Source: Paludibacter sp. UBA6032 (lineage in GTDB: Bacteria > Bacteroidota > Bacteroidia > Bacteroidales > Paludibacteraceae). Taken from it: a DNA stretch of 64,000 nucleotides. The stretch covers positions 1 through 64,000 of the forward strand of contig DIZI01000041.1 of assembly GCA_002427885.1 (NCBI GenBank), given 5' to 3'. The notes under the pieces were generated by a model. That model saw only the letters and a program-made list of their open reading frames with translations. It searched no databases and was not told the origin of the DNA. Position 1 is the stretch's first letter. The number at the start of each line of letters is the position of its first letter. The position numbers and the translations under genes were made by a program. Shown one piece after another: positions 35,881-44,826 of the stretch.

Positions 35881-36246
35881 ATGAAACGCTTAATGTATTA
35901 TATGTTTGCACTGGTTGTGATAGCATCTGTAGCTGTATCATGCCTTCCTGTTGAAACCAACTTCGACGAAACTTTATTAACCGGGAAATGGCAGTCGGGT
36001 ACGGTATTTTATAAATACAACAGCGATGGAACCGGAGGCACCTGGGATACTGCTGATCAGGTAACTGAAGCCGAAGCACAAGGATTTACATGGACATTAG
36101 ATCAGGCAACTCTGACTCATATTCACATTATGGTAACCGGTGGTGCAGGTGTTCCTAAAGTCTATACGGTAACTAAACTGACTTCTACCACTTTGGAATA
36201 TAATGATGATTTCGGTAAAACCTATTCATTTAGCAAGGTTAATTAG
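35881..36246 (+). CDS. Lipocalin-like lipoprotein
   Basis: 121 residues. A lipoprotein signal ends at VAVSC (cysteine about residue 20). The mature part has the small lipocalin-like pattern of Bacteroidetes lipoproteins: LLTGKWQSGTVFYKYNSDGTGGTWD near the start and LTSTTLEYNDDFGKTYSFSKV at the end, consistent with an eight-stranded barrel. Ligand unknown. An ATG at 35881 is preferred over the TTG two codons earlier. It lies 42 bases before the AsmA-family gene on the same strand, perhaps co-transcribed. Confidence 0.75.
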   Translation: MKRLMYYMFALVVIASVAVSCLPVETNFDETLLTGKWQSGTVFYKYNSDGTGGTWDTADQVTEAEAQGFTWTLDQATLTHIHIMVTGGAGVPKVYTVTKLTSTTLEYNDDFGKTYSFSKVN

Positions 36247-36288
36247 CTTACCCTGATTTCATTTCGATATTTTAAACTATTTCGTCCG

Positions 36289-39200
36289 ATGAAGAAGTTC
36301 CTAAAAATAGCGGCCATCGCGGTGACTGCATTAATCATAATGCTTTTGATAACAATAAGTGTGATTGTTTGGATAGTCTTTACACCATCAAAACTAACAC
36401 CTATAGTCCGTCAGCAAGCTGATAAATACATAAGTTGTCCATCAAAAATCGGGAGTGTTGAACTGACTTTTTTCAGTTCGTTTCCTCAATTCAGTCTTAA
36501 AATAACCAATTTGGCACTGATAAATCCGACCGCCGGAGCACAATCGGATACCTTACTCAGTTCACAAACTGTTTCTGCTGCCCTCGATCTCCGGGCACTT
36601 TGGAAAAACAATGAACTTATTATGCACGACCTGCAATTGGATCATTCAGTTGTAAATCTTTATGTCGATAAAACCGGCAAAGCAAATTACGAAGTATATA
36701 AATCCGATACGACAATAAAGGATACAAGCGCGTTCAAAAATCCTTTTGCCCGGATCGATATTCAAAAAGTGGTGCTTAAGGATGCGCAAATCTCATATAT
36801 CGATTTATCGTCGGACATGCATGCTCAACTGGAAAATGTGGATGGACAACTGGGTATTGAGATGAAAGGTGACAACCTGAATGCATTGCTGGATGCGACT
36901 TCTCCCGAAGTATCGTTCAGAATGGACAGCACGGAGTATTTTAAAAAGACAGCCACTAAAGTGAATATTCCGCTACAATATCAATTTAAAAAGGAATTAC
37001 TTACACTGACTTCAGCAAAAATTGTATTAAACGGTTTAGTTGCCAACATTGACGGAACTCTGAAAAATAATCCGGACAATGGTGATATGGTCAGCGATTT
37101 GCGTTTTACCACCGAAAATTATCAATTGAAACCATTTCTGAAAATGGTACCTGAAAAATACAGTTCAAAGCTGGATGGTGTTGAAATGGACGGTCTGGTA
37201 AATACAAAAGGAACTGTAACCGGAATTTACAACCAGACACTTTTCCCAATAGTGAAAATGAATATGCTGGTCGATAAAGGCACGTTCCAATATGCAGGAT
37301 TTTCGTACAAACTGAGGGAAATAACCGGAAATGTTGATGTAATAGTTGATCTCAATGATGAAAAGGCATCGAAAGTAATCATCAACGATGCAAAAGCGAA
37401 AACCGGTCAGTCAAATTTACAGGCAAAGGGTTTCGTTGATTACATCATGGCGGATGATATGTTGTTCAATCTGGACATGAAGATGGATTTGAATCTGCCC
37501 GAACTGGAGCCTATGCTCCCCGAAGGTATGGCTATAAAACTTGGCGGTACGGCTGTTGGGAATGCGAAAGCCCGCTTTATGTTGTCCGATGCTATGAATT
37601 TTGCATTTGATAAAATGAATATCTCCGGAAAATTCGATGCGACGAATCTGTTTATGAAGTATGACAGTCTGACGATGAGTTCCGAAAAAGCCAAACTGGA
37701 TCTGGTTATGCCAAACATCAAAAACAAATCGGCAAAGTATTTACAAGCCGGACTTTGGTGTAACCGGATGAAAGTTCATAAAGGAAACAGCATTACTGCG
37801 ACCATTTTAAATGCAAATATGCTTGCAGAGACTTCCGACATCACAAGAACCGAACAAATGAATACCATTAATTGTGATTTCAATTTCGATCAAATGTCAG
37901 CATCGATGGACAATATGACGGCAAATCTTGAAAAATCGAAGGGAAAACTACAGATGAAAGCCAACTTCAGCGATACGGTTTCAGTTCCAACAATCAATTG
38001 CGACTTCGATGTACAATCACTTGTTGCTTCTATGGATACAATGTCGGTAAAAATAAGCTATCCCAAAGGACAATTCGCGATGTCAGGCGAAAAATTGCAT
38101 TCCGATCAGACAGTATTCGATCTGAACTATAATAGTGTAGCTACAACAGCCCGTATGGGTTCCCAAAGTATCGATGCCAAACAAATGATTGTAAAAGCCA
38201 ATATAAAAAAGAACGATAAAGAAGAAAACATGATGTTGAAATGGATTCCCACAGGATACATTTCGATGGAGCAGGGAAAAATTAAAGCCAATGGACTCAA
38301 TGCCGATATCGAAATCCCTTCCATTCAGTTCGATTTTACGCCGGATGAATACACAATTAAAAAAAGCCAGTTTATTGTTGACAATTCCGATTTCAGCTTA
38401 ACCGGTAAACTTTGGAATGTAAACGAGTACCTGCACGACAAAGGGTTGTTGAAAGGCGATTTCAATTTCACATCCAACACCACAGATGTTCACCGTTTAA
38501 TGGAACTGACCAATGGTTTCGGGGTGGAAACGACAGACTCGATAATTGTTGCAGAAGCAGGAACAACGACAAAAACCGTGACAAAAGAAACGAAGTCAGC
38601 CAATGAAGCATCTTCTGGTCCATACATGGTTCCCAAAGGAATGGATTTAAAATTGCATGCTCAGATCAACCGGGCCCTTCTGGGATATGATTCCGCTCAA
38701 AATGTCCTGGGAGATTTGTATGTCAAAGATGGATTGCTGGTATTGCAGGACATGCGGTTTAAAACTTCAGCAGCCAAAATGCAACTTACAGCCATGTACC
38801 GCACTCCACGGAAAAACCATCTGTTTGTCGGACTTGATTTCCACATGACGGATATGGAGATTAGCGAATTGCTGAAAATGATACCTGATATCGATACCAT
38901 TATGCCTATGCTGCGATCGTTTGGAGGGAAGGGTGAATTCCATATAGCCGTTGAAACCTATCTGGATTCAATGTACAACATGAAAAGATCCACACTACGG
39001 GGTGTTTCATCAGTCAAAGGAGAAGATCTGGTGTTAATGGATGGCGAAACATTCTCCGAGATTGCCAAAAAGCTTCGATTCAACAAAAAGACACAAAATA
39101 AAGTAGATAGCTTATCGGCTGAATTTACTATTTTCAAGAACGAAGTTGATGTTTATCCTTTCCTTATAGTTATGGATAAGTATAAAGCGGTTGTTGGTGG

Positions 39201-39432
39201 ACGTCACAACCTGGATATGACTTTCGATTATAACATATCTGTTATTGATAGTCCTTTGCCCATGCAATTGGGTGTCGATGTTAAAGGTAGAATTGGTGAT
39301 ATGAAAATCAGTCTGGGAAAATGTAAATATGCGAATCTCTACCGTCCGGTTGAACGCAGGGAAATTGACACAAAACAACTCGAAATTCGAAAAATGATCC
39401 GGGATGCATTGACCAAAGAAGTGATTAAATAA
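36289..39432 (+). CDS. AsmA-family envelope protein
   Basis: 1047 residues. An N-terminal membrane span (about 8-32, KIAAIAVTALIIMLLITISVIVWIVFT) is followed by the AsmA N-terminal pattern (KLTPIVRQQADKYISCPSKIGSVELTFFSSFPQFSLKITNLAL) and a long series of beta strands typical of these bridge-like proteins. The AsmA-like C-terminal region lies at about 800-1000. Relatives (TamB, YhdP, AsmA) are thought to carry phospholipids between inner and outer membranes. The repeated DFNFDQMSASMDNM / DFDVQSLVASMDTM pieces (near 530 and 575) show an internal duplication. Confidence 0.85.
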   Translation: MKKFLKIAAIAVTALIIMLLITISVIVWIVFTPSKLTPIVRQQADKYISCPSKIGSVELTFFSSFPQFSLKITNLALINPTAGAQSDTLLSSQTVSAALDLRALWKNNELIMHDLQLDHSVVNLYVDKTGKANYEVYKSDTTIKDTSAFKNPFARIDIQKVVLKDAQISYIDLSSDMHAQLENVDGQLGIEMKGDNLNALLDATSPEVSFRMDSTEYFKKTATKVNIPLQYQFKKELLTLTSAKIVLNGLVANIDGTLKNNPDNGDMVSDLRFTTENYQLKPFLKMVPEKYSSKLDGVEMDGLVNTKGTVTGIYNQTLFPIVKMNMLVDKGTFQYAGFSYKLREITGNVDVIVDLNDEKASKVIINDAKAKTGQSNLQAKGFVDYIMADDMLFNLDMKMDLNLPELEPMLPEGMAIKLGGTAVGNAKARFMLSDAMNFAFDKMNISGKFDATNLFMKYDSLTMSSEKAKLDLVMPNIKNKSAKYLQAGLWCNRMKVHKGNSITATILNANMLAETSDITRTEQMNTINCDFNFDQMSASMDNMTANLEKSKGKLQMKANFSDTVSVPTINCDFDVQSLVASMDTMSVKISYPKGQFAMSGEKLHSDQTVFDLNYNSVATTARMGSQSIDAKQMIVKANIKKNDKEENMMLKWIPTGYISMEQGKIKANGLNADIEIPSIQFDFTPDEYTIKKSQFIVDNSDFSLTGKLWNVNEYLHDKGLLKGDFNFTSNTTDVHRLMELTNGFGVETTDSIIVAEAGTTTKTVTKETKSANEASSGPYMVPKGMDLKLHAQINRALLGYDSAQNVLGDLYVKDGLLVLQDMRFKTSAAKMQLTAMYRTPRKNHLFVGLDFHMTDMEISELLKMIPDIDTIMPMLRSFGGKGEFHIAVETYLDSMYNMKRSTLRGVSSVKGEDLVLMDGETFSEIAKKLRFNKKTQNKVDSLSAEFTIFKNEVDVYPFLIVMDKYKAVVGGRHNLDMTFDYNISVIDSPLPMQLGVDVKGRIGDMKISLGKCKYANLYRPVERREIDTKQLEIRKMIRDALTKEVIK

Positions 39433-39480
39433 CTTCGAATGAAGGCAATAATGCTGTAGTTAAAATGAATGGAATCAAAA

Positions 39481-39512
39481 CGAGGCTGTCAAATTTAATT
39501 TTGACAGCCTCG
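39481..39512. terminator. Bidirectional terminator between convergent genes
   Basis: A 13-bp perfect stem (39481-39493 with 39500-39512) lies between the AsmA-family gene (ends 39432, plus) and the acyltransferase gene (ends 39560, minus). The AAAA on its left serves the minus strand; the plus-strand exit has only CTTTAT. Confidence 0.75.
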
Positions 39513-39559
39513 CTTTATATTTTGAGTAAAATCCGGTTAGCTTACCATGCATTCGAAAC

Positions 39560-40609
39560 TTATTTGCTTTCCTTATCTTTTGTATGTCTTTTTGCCTTTC
39601 GGGCTAATTTGTTATCGTGTTTCTTTTCTTTCGCTTCCAGTTTCGCTTTCTTTCGTTCTTCAATTACCTTTTTCATATATTCAATATAGGGCAAAATATA
39701 ACGTCTTTGCTTTGTCTCTAACAAATCGGCCATAGTAATCATAATTCCCGTTTCGTAAACGGATCCGAAATCAGGATCAAAAATAGAACCGAAAACCCGC
39801 ATGGTATCTGTTAAACCAATATAGGCATGAAACATGGGTGGAATAGTAACTCCATCTGCTCGTACAGCTTTCTGCAGTGCTTTATAGTTACCGGTTGAAT
39901 CTTTTTCAACAAATAACTTTTTTGCCAATATTTTTGTTTTGGCACTAACATGGATAGGTTTCAACGGTGAAATAAGTTTGTCCGGATCGGGGAAATACCG
40001 GAACATGTATTCATAAATTAATTCCCGTGCCACAACCGGATAATTATTGTAAATGGTCACTTTCCCGATAAAATAACGGGCATCTTTAACCGAATGAATC
40101 AATGCCCCCAAACCATCCCATAAATTATCCAACGCGAAAAGGCTCTTGGTTCCCATCTTGGATGTCTGATAATCGGGTTGTACAAAAGCGCGGCCCAGTT
40201 CTATGGTATAGGGAATAAATTCTTTGATAAACTGTTCACTAAAAGTAAACAAATGTGACATAACGAATTTGGGTTGCCCGGCATCATCCAATTCAACTTC
40301 GGTGCCCGGTAAATAGCGGTATCCACCAATAATCTCCAGAGCCACCGGATCCCAAACGATCAGTTGGTAATAGGGCTTTTCCATGTAATCGTACTCATCG
40401 GTATCAATCTCCTCTCCTGTTCCCCCACCCCCCGAACGGAAAGAAAGTTCCCGTAAACGACCAATTTCAAGCATCACATTGGGTGCATTGTGGGCCGTAA
40501 TAACGTATATCTCGTTATGCGCTTTGTTGGTTGGACGCAGAAATAGTTCAGGAGTAAGTTCCTTTTTAAGAATTTCCTTGTCTATTGCCGGAATGATTGG
40601 TTTCATCAT
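39560..40609 (-). CDS. OlsB/GlsB-like lipid N-acyltransferase (hemolysin-type GNAT)
   Basis: 349 residues. GNAT-fold acyltransferase of the group that attaches a 3-hydroxy fatty acid to the amino group of ornithine or glycine, the first step of aminolipid synthesis. Visible are LREL-SFRSGGGGTGEEIDTDEYD, the YYQLIVWDPVALEIIGGYR strand, and YTIELGRAFVQPDYQTSK before a helical C-terminal part. The C-terminal tail is very rich in lysine. In Bacteroides, GlsB is normally paired with the O-acyltransferase GlsA; none is adjacent here. A diverged, broken paralogue fragment lies at 18930-19128. Confidence 0.78.
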   Translation of the reverse strand: MMKPIIPAIDKEILKKELTPELFLRPTNKAHNEIYVITAHNAPNVMLEIGRLRELSFRSGGGGTGEEIDTDEYDYMEKPYYQLIVWDPVALEIIGGYRYLPGTEVELDDAGQPKFVMSHLFTFSEQFIKEFIPYTIELGRAFVQPDYQTSKMGTKSLFALDNLWDGLGALIHSVKDARYFIGKVTIYNNYPVVARELIYEYMFRYFPDPDKLISPLKPIHVSAKTKILAKKLFVEKDSTGNYKALQKAVRADGVTIPPMFHAYIGLTDTMRVFGSIFDPDFGSVYETGIMITMADLLETKQRRYILPYIEYMKKVIEERKKAKLEAKEKKHDNKLARKAKRHTKDKESK

Positions 40610-40648
40610 AAAGAAGTCATTGAATAATTACCCTAAAAAACGGTATTG

Positions 40649-40680
40649 CAAAAGTAACTCTTTTTTGATGTTTGTACCAA
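40649..40680 (-). promoter_or_regulatory. Probable promoter of the acyltransferase gene
   Basis: Minus-strand TACTTTTG (40649-40656) matches TAnnTTTG; 20 bases further upstream is ATTG (40677-40680), one base off TTTG. It is 40 bases before the start at 40609. Confidence 0.55.
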
Positions 40681-40815
40681 TAGTTTAAAGCTATTTATAT
40701 GCATTTCCTCAAATATAAATTGTTTTTTAATTGCATTTTAATAGGATTTGCACACTTTTACGGCAATTGTGCTTACATTTAATGAGTTTCGCAGAAAAAA
40801 GTAAATGGAATGATT

Positions 40816-42105
40816 TTACCAAGCGGTAATATAATCTTTCTGGTAAATTCTTATCTTATTCTTTTGCGACCCATTTGCTGAACTGTAAGTGATTGAACCA
40901 TTCAATTTATTCTCAGGATGTGTAACTGTTGAAACAGAAAGAACCGGCAAACGTGGAATGGTGAATTCAAACTCGTGTATACCTTTACCGGAAATTGTTT
41001 CATTAACCGGGATGTCGCAAACTACAGCATATTGCTTCCATTCAAAAATAATATTGGCCAGGGTTACAGGATTGTCAAACTTAGAACTGATTTCAATTTT
41101 GCATTTGGCATTCAGCACTTCTTCTCCTTCAACCGTTCCCTCACCTATCCTGATTGTTCCGATCAAATTTAAATCCGCTTTATTTTCATTTATATCAAAA
41201 AAGAATAATTTGTCGGTTTTCTTATTTCCAAAGGTATAGCTCACTTTAATTTTACTGTCGCCATCACCATAGCATTCATCGTAGCGATAACGCAATTCGC
41301 AAACCTCGCCCCCGAATTTCTTATCTTCTATAACGGCACATTCCGAAGAAATTACAGGCTTAGCGGACGATGTCACTCTTTTCCCATCAATGAACAGACC
41401 GTATCGAACTACGCCTAAGGTGCTACCATCATTTTGAATCAGAACCGATTCCAGCAGCCGGACACATCGCTCCAGCCCCACTTTCGCTTTCGTTTTTCGC
41501 TGATCGATAAAGACTTTATAAAGAGATGCTAAGACGGACTGGCTTTCGTAAATATCTTCGGTAGAGGTAAAATTATCCAACCGGTCCAACGCTTTTTGTA
41601 ATTCATCCGTCATTTCCTGGTCCTTTGCTTTGAAATCCTCCACCAGTTTCATCAAATCAAAAGAACTAAAAGGATACTTTATGTAATACTGATAACTGAT
41701 TGTTTTGGTTTTCCTATCCACTGATTTCTCCCAATAAATTTCGCTGATATTTGCCTGGGATACTCCTACAAGATAATCCTGTTTACCTGATTTTGACGTA
41801 ATGATGTCCGAATAGCTCTGAAAGGACTTTGCCACATTATCACTGGTAATTTCAGTATTCTTTAATTCGGATGAACTCGTGATATTATCAGCCACCGAAG
41901 TCACAATCTGAGCTTTTACATTCAACATGGCATTTTCTTTTGCCTGTTGAATCGTTTCCGCATTTCCTATTCCCACGATAAAACCTTTTTCCAACTGAAA
42001 AGGCCAGTCAGGTTTCTTTCCGCTTTTTTCAACGACGGAAGTTTGCGCATTTGCCAAAACAAACGAACCGATAAGTAAGCCTAAAATTATTTCCCGTTTT
42101 TTCAT
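40816..42105 (-). CDS. Exported LPP20-like protein
   Basis: 429 residues with a signal peptide (about 1-20). The first folded part reads KPDWPFQLEKGFIVGIGNAE followed by regularly spaced alanines (QQAKENAMLNVKAQIV), the signature of LPP20/FlgP-type lipoprotein domains, although here there is no lipobox cysteine. The second half looks like one or two beta-sandwich domains (IRIGEGTVEGEEVLNAKCKI). LPP20 relatives help build outer-membrane or flagellar-basal structures. Last gene of a six-gene minus-strand run of exported proteins; 10 bases after the preceding gene. Confidence 0.65.
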   Translation of the reverse strand: MKKREIILGLLIGSFVLANAQTSVVEKSGKKPDWPFQLEKGFIVGIGNAETIQQAKENAMLNVKAQIVTSVADNITSSSELKNTEITSDNVAKSFQSYSDIITSKSGKQDYLVGVSQANISEIYWEKSVDRKTKTISYQYYIKYPFSSFDLMKLVEDFKAKDQEMTDELQKALDRLDNFTSTEDIYESQSVLASLYKVFIDQRKTKAKVGLERCVRLLESVLIQNDGSTLGVVRYGLFIDGKRVTSSAKPVISSECAVIEDKKFGGEVCELRYRYDECYGDGDSKIKVSYTFGNKKTDKLFFFDINENKADLNLIGTIRIGEGTVEGEEVLNAKCKIEISSKFDNPVTLANIIFEWKQYAVVCDIPVNETISGKGIHEFEFTIPRLPVLSVSTVTHPENKLNGSITYSSANGSQKNKIRIYQKDYITAW

Positions 42106-42115
42106 AATGAAGAAA

Positions 42116-43189
42116 TTATTTAGTTATAATTATATTCTTAAATCTGAAATAATTATCGTTAATTAAGAAACGCAACATTTTGATTTCTTTTACTTTGGGA
42201 AATTCACAAACCAGCTCAGTATTTACTTCAGGAATCAAAGTGGCTTTCAGATAATAATTATTCTCTTTGAGTCCTACAATTAATTTTGATATCCTCAGTT
42301 CTTCCCCTTTTTCATTAATTATGAAAGTATCATATATTCTGGGAAATTCCTGGTCATAATCATCTTCATTCTTACTAATCAGTTCAAAGTAAACATGGGT
42401 AATATCTCCAATAAGCCGGGCACTTTTATACCGGATAAAAATATTATGACCCAATTCCACCAAATCGCCGGTTTCGACCACCGGTTCATTTTTAGGGTTA
42501 TCGTCCACCACTGAAGGTTGAGGGATGATAACAGGCATATTTTTAGCTATTTCTGATGCAGCCAGATTCGATTTATCGAAACATTCCCGGCAAACAGGCG
42601 GAACGGAATTAAGCAAATCCAACGCTTCACTGTACTTTCGCTGCGTAGCCAAACTATTTGCACGTGAAATCACCAGATCGCAATGTGAGTTGTAATATCC
42701 CAATATCTCATCTTTTGCTTTATCAATCATTACCTTAAATTTTCCATTGCGCGGATTTATCATCTGAAATGCAGCATTATAGGCCACAGTCTGTGTTTTT
42801 CCAACTCCTACGATTTCCTGCGAGGTGGTAGCATAAACATTTCCCGTGTAAAAGTCGGCAATATTAAAAACCACTTCCAGACGATATGACAACATAGGAG
42901 GCGCTGTAGCAGTAACATCGCTTTTAAGAACTGAAATTTGCGGATAAATCACAAACAAACTTCCACCTTCAACTGCACTCAGTCCATTTAAACCCACCAT
43001 TGATTTCATTTTACCAAGTAAAATATTGAGTGAGGCTGATGGATAAATATTGAGTTCGGCAGGAAGAGTCGGTGCTATGGCAATGCGTTTCATATCATCA
43101 CTCTGAGCCTCATTATTCTGCGCGTTCGCAGAAGAAAAACAATTGAAAGTAAAAAACAAAACAACTAAATACTTTATAAATCTTTTCAT
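42116..43189 (-). CDS. Exported protein, CsgG/FlgT-like N-terminal part
   Basis: 357 residues with a signal peptide (about 1-23). Not a named family to me. Residues 30-190 (RIAIAPTLPAEL, GLNGLSAVEGGSLFVIYPQI, SYRLEVVFNIADFYTGNVYATTSQEIVGVGKTQTVAYNAAF) have the layout of CsgG/TolB-N-like domains. A helical hairpin with a tetratricopeptide-like KYSEALDLLNSVPPVCRECF follows, then a C-terminal beta sandwich (about 255-357). It sits 10 bases before the LPP20-like gene and 46 after the DUF6175-like gene, so joint function is likely but unknown. Confidence 0.6.
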   Translation of the reverse strand: MKRFIKYLVVLFFTFNCFSSANAQNNEAQSDDMKRIAIAPTLPAELNIYPSASLNILLGKMKSMVGLNGLSAVEGGSLFVIYPQISVLKSDVTATAPPMLSYRLEVVFNIADFYTGNVYATTSQEIVGVGKTQTVAYNAAFQMINPRNGKFKVMIDKAKDEILGYYNSHCDLVISRANSLATQRKYSEALDLLNSVPPVCRECFDKSNLAASEIAKNMPVIIPQPSVVDDNPKNEPVVETGDLVELGHNIFIRYKSARLIGDITHVYFELISKNEDDYDQEFPRIYDTFIINEKGEELRISKLIVGLKENNYYLKATLIPEVNTELVCEFPKVKEIKMLRFLINDNYFRFKNIIITK

Positions 43190-43235
43190 TTTGATGGTTT
43201 TTAGTAATTGCTAAATGAATAAACAGGAAATGATT

Positions 43236-44207
43236 CTATTTCTCCCCTATAATCAACCAGGCCTCACCCAATCCCCGCTGGTATATCTTTGTTTCGATAT
43301 TAAACGGAGCGGAAGACAAATACTTATTCAGATTAGTTACAAAACGCCTTGTATCCATGGCAATTTCGCGGCCACTGCTGTTGGTGTACATCATCGGAAT
43401 GCGAACCTGATCCATTTTAAGTACATTCTCGGTGGCATCAACCGTAGAGAATCGTCCCGAAACGGTATTTTTGCTCATCCAGTTTTCAATGTGCGTACTT
43501 AGAGACTCCTTTTCACCATCAACCGTATATTCGGTTTCCAGATCGACATCGGAATTACCCCAAACCCGTACGACTACCATCACCTCACGACCATTTTTGA
43601 ACATGTCGTCGAAATGTTTTTGTAATTGTCCGTTAAAACCATCCATATAACTCAGTACGGCTTCTTCCAACAATAAATCGGCGGTGGCAAAGGACGAAGG
43701 CGAACCGACACCGGCAGCCGCCGCCACCTGCTTGTTGGTATAAGCATCCAGTCCACGGAGGTTAAAGGTGATGATTTGATTCGGACCCTGACGTTTGATA
43801 GTATAGTCCAGATCCATGATAATATCGGCTTTTGCAGTTCTTTTCAAGACATCAATAGGAGTTTCCTTCACGGCAGCTCCTGAACTTTTGGACGAAAGCA
43901 TACTTAATTCGGCCCCTTCGGTTTCGATGCTTTTCAGGGTTTGTTCCAGGTCCTTCAGCGGAAATCTGCGATCGGACATGATGGAGCCCATTTTAGTGAT
44001 AACCATCCTTATCTGACTGTTTTCCTGAAACGCTTTTTTATAATCAGGAATCTTCTGGTCGGCACCATTTATATTTATTGTCGTAAAATAGCCTTGCGAT
44101 ATGCAAAAATTATCACTGGGCACAATCATGATGGTCGGCTTCTTAGCTTGTCCGTAAGAAAGCACACTCATTAAAATTACAAGAAGTAACAAAATCGACT
44201 TTTTCAT
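43236..44207 (-). CDS. Exported DUF6175-like protein
   Basis: 323 residues with a signal peptide (about 1-20). I recognise the Bacteroidetes DUF6175 pattern: KKPTIMIVPSDNFCISQGYF, VITKMGSIMSDRRFPLKDLEQ, TAKADIIMDLDYTIKRQGPNQI and a C-terminal TVDGEKESLSTHIENWMSK. The alternating strand/helix order, with a nucleotide-independent 'PSDN' start and a 'K-A-D-I-I-M-D-L' strand, resembles CsgG/curli-secretion-type periplasmic domains. No enzyme motif is visible. It is followed at short distance by the two exported proteins described above. Confidence 0.6.
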   Translation of the reverse strand: MKKSILLLLVILMSVLSYGQAKKPTIMIVPSDNFCISQGYFTTININGADQKIPDYKKAFQENSQIRMVITKMGSIMSDRRFPLKDLEQTLKSIETEGAELSMLSSKSSGAAVKETPIDVLKRTAKADIIMDLDYTIKRQGPNQIITFNLRGLDAYTNKQVAAAAGVGSPSSFATADLLLEEAVLSYMDGFNGQLQKHFDDMFKNGREVMVVVRVWGNSDVDLETEYTVDGEKESLSTHIENWMSKNTVSGRFSTVDATENVLKMDQVRIPMMYTNSSGREIAMDTRRFVTNLNKYLSSAPFNIETKIYQRGLGEAWLIIGEK

Positions 44208-44304
44208 ATGTGTATTTTTATTTAAGTTTGTAATTCATCTAACTTTTATAACCCTGAAACTTTATTCTAATTATTAATTGTTAATTGATAATTATTAATT
44301 AATT

Positions 44305-44814
44305 TCAAAATCCCGCATCCAGTCTTTTGGCTATTCCTTTTTCTTCAAGATACTTACGAAGCGCATCGTAATTAACCGAAGCACAAATAGCGACTTTATA
44401 ACCTTTTTCCATTTTTATCCGGTCTTCCCCACTGGGAACCCCATCGTTGGTAAGATTGATAAAACTAAGGTACATACCCCCTGCCTTGAAAAACTCATCA
44501 AAAAAATCGGGATTCATCTCATATCCATCCATTCCAACAATTGCCGGAGTGGGTGCAGCTCCATTTCCACCGGGAACACCTCTGAAAATAACGGCTGCAA
44601 CAGCATCTTTTTTAGCATTGAAAGCCGCCACTTCGGCATTTTTCCCATAACCCCATACTTTAATGGCTTTCGTCCCATCCTGTCCGACACCAAGGCATGA
44701 AAGCTCATAACTGTACTGACTGTGGTACATGGCTTTTAAATCCCTGCGGTTTTGCGCATTTACAGTTATCAGGGTAACCAGTGAAAGTGCTACAATGAAA
44801 AATTTATTTTTCAT
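44305..44814 (-). CDS. Small exported protein with an Ala-heptad motif
   Basis: 169 residues with a signal peptide (about 1-20). The core IKVWGYGKNAEVAAFNAKKDAVAAVIF has the same Gly-x-Gly followed by spaced alanines that marks LPP20/FlgT-N domains, and matches the pattern in the 429-residue protein of this operon. A C-terminal region (MEKGYKVAICASVNYDALRKYLEEKGIAK) looks like the second half of an alpha/beta domain. Not a named family. Twelve bases after the 581-residue gene and 97 before the DUF6175-like gene. Confidence 0.6.
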   Translation of the reverse strand: MKNKFFIVALSLVTLITVNAQNRRDLKAMYHSQYSYELSCLGVGQDGTKAIKVWGYGKNAEVAAFNAKKDAVAAVIFRGVPGGNGAAPTPAIVGMDGYEMNPDFFDEFFKAGGMYLSFINLTNDGVPSGEDRIKMEKGYKVAICASVNYDALRKYLEEKGIAKRLDAGF

Positions 44815-44826
44815 GATCTATTCTGT

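Noticed and set aside
40420..40450. Runs of C (G on the coding strand) in the acyltransferase gene as a phase-variable tract
   Set aside because: The G-rich tract encodes a glycine stretch that belongs to the conserved part of this acyltransferase group, and the frame is intact; there is no sign of length switching.
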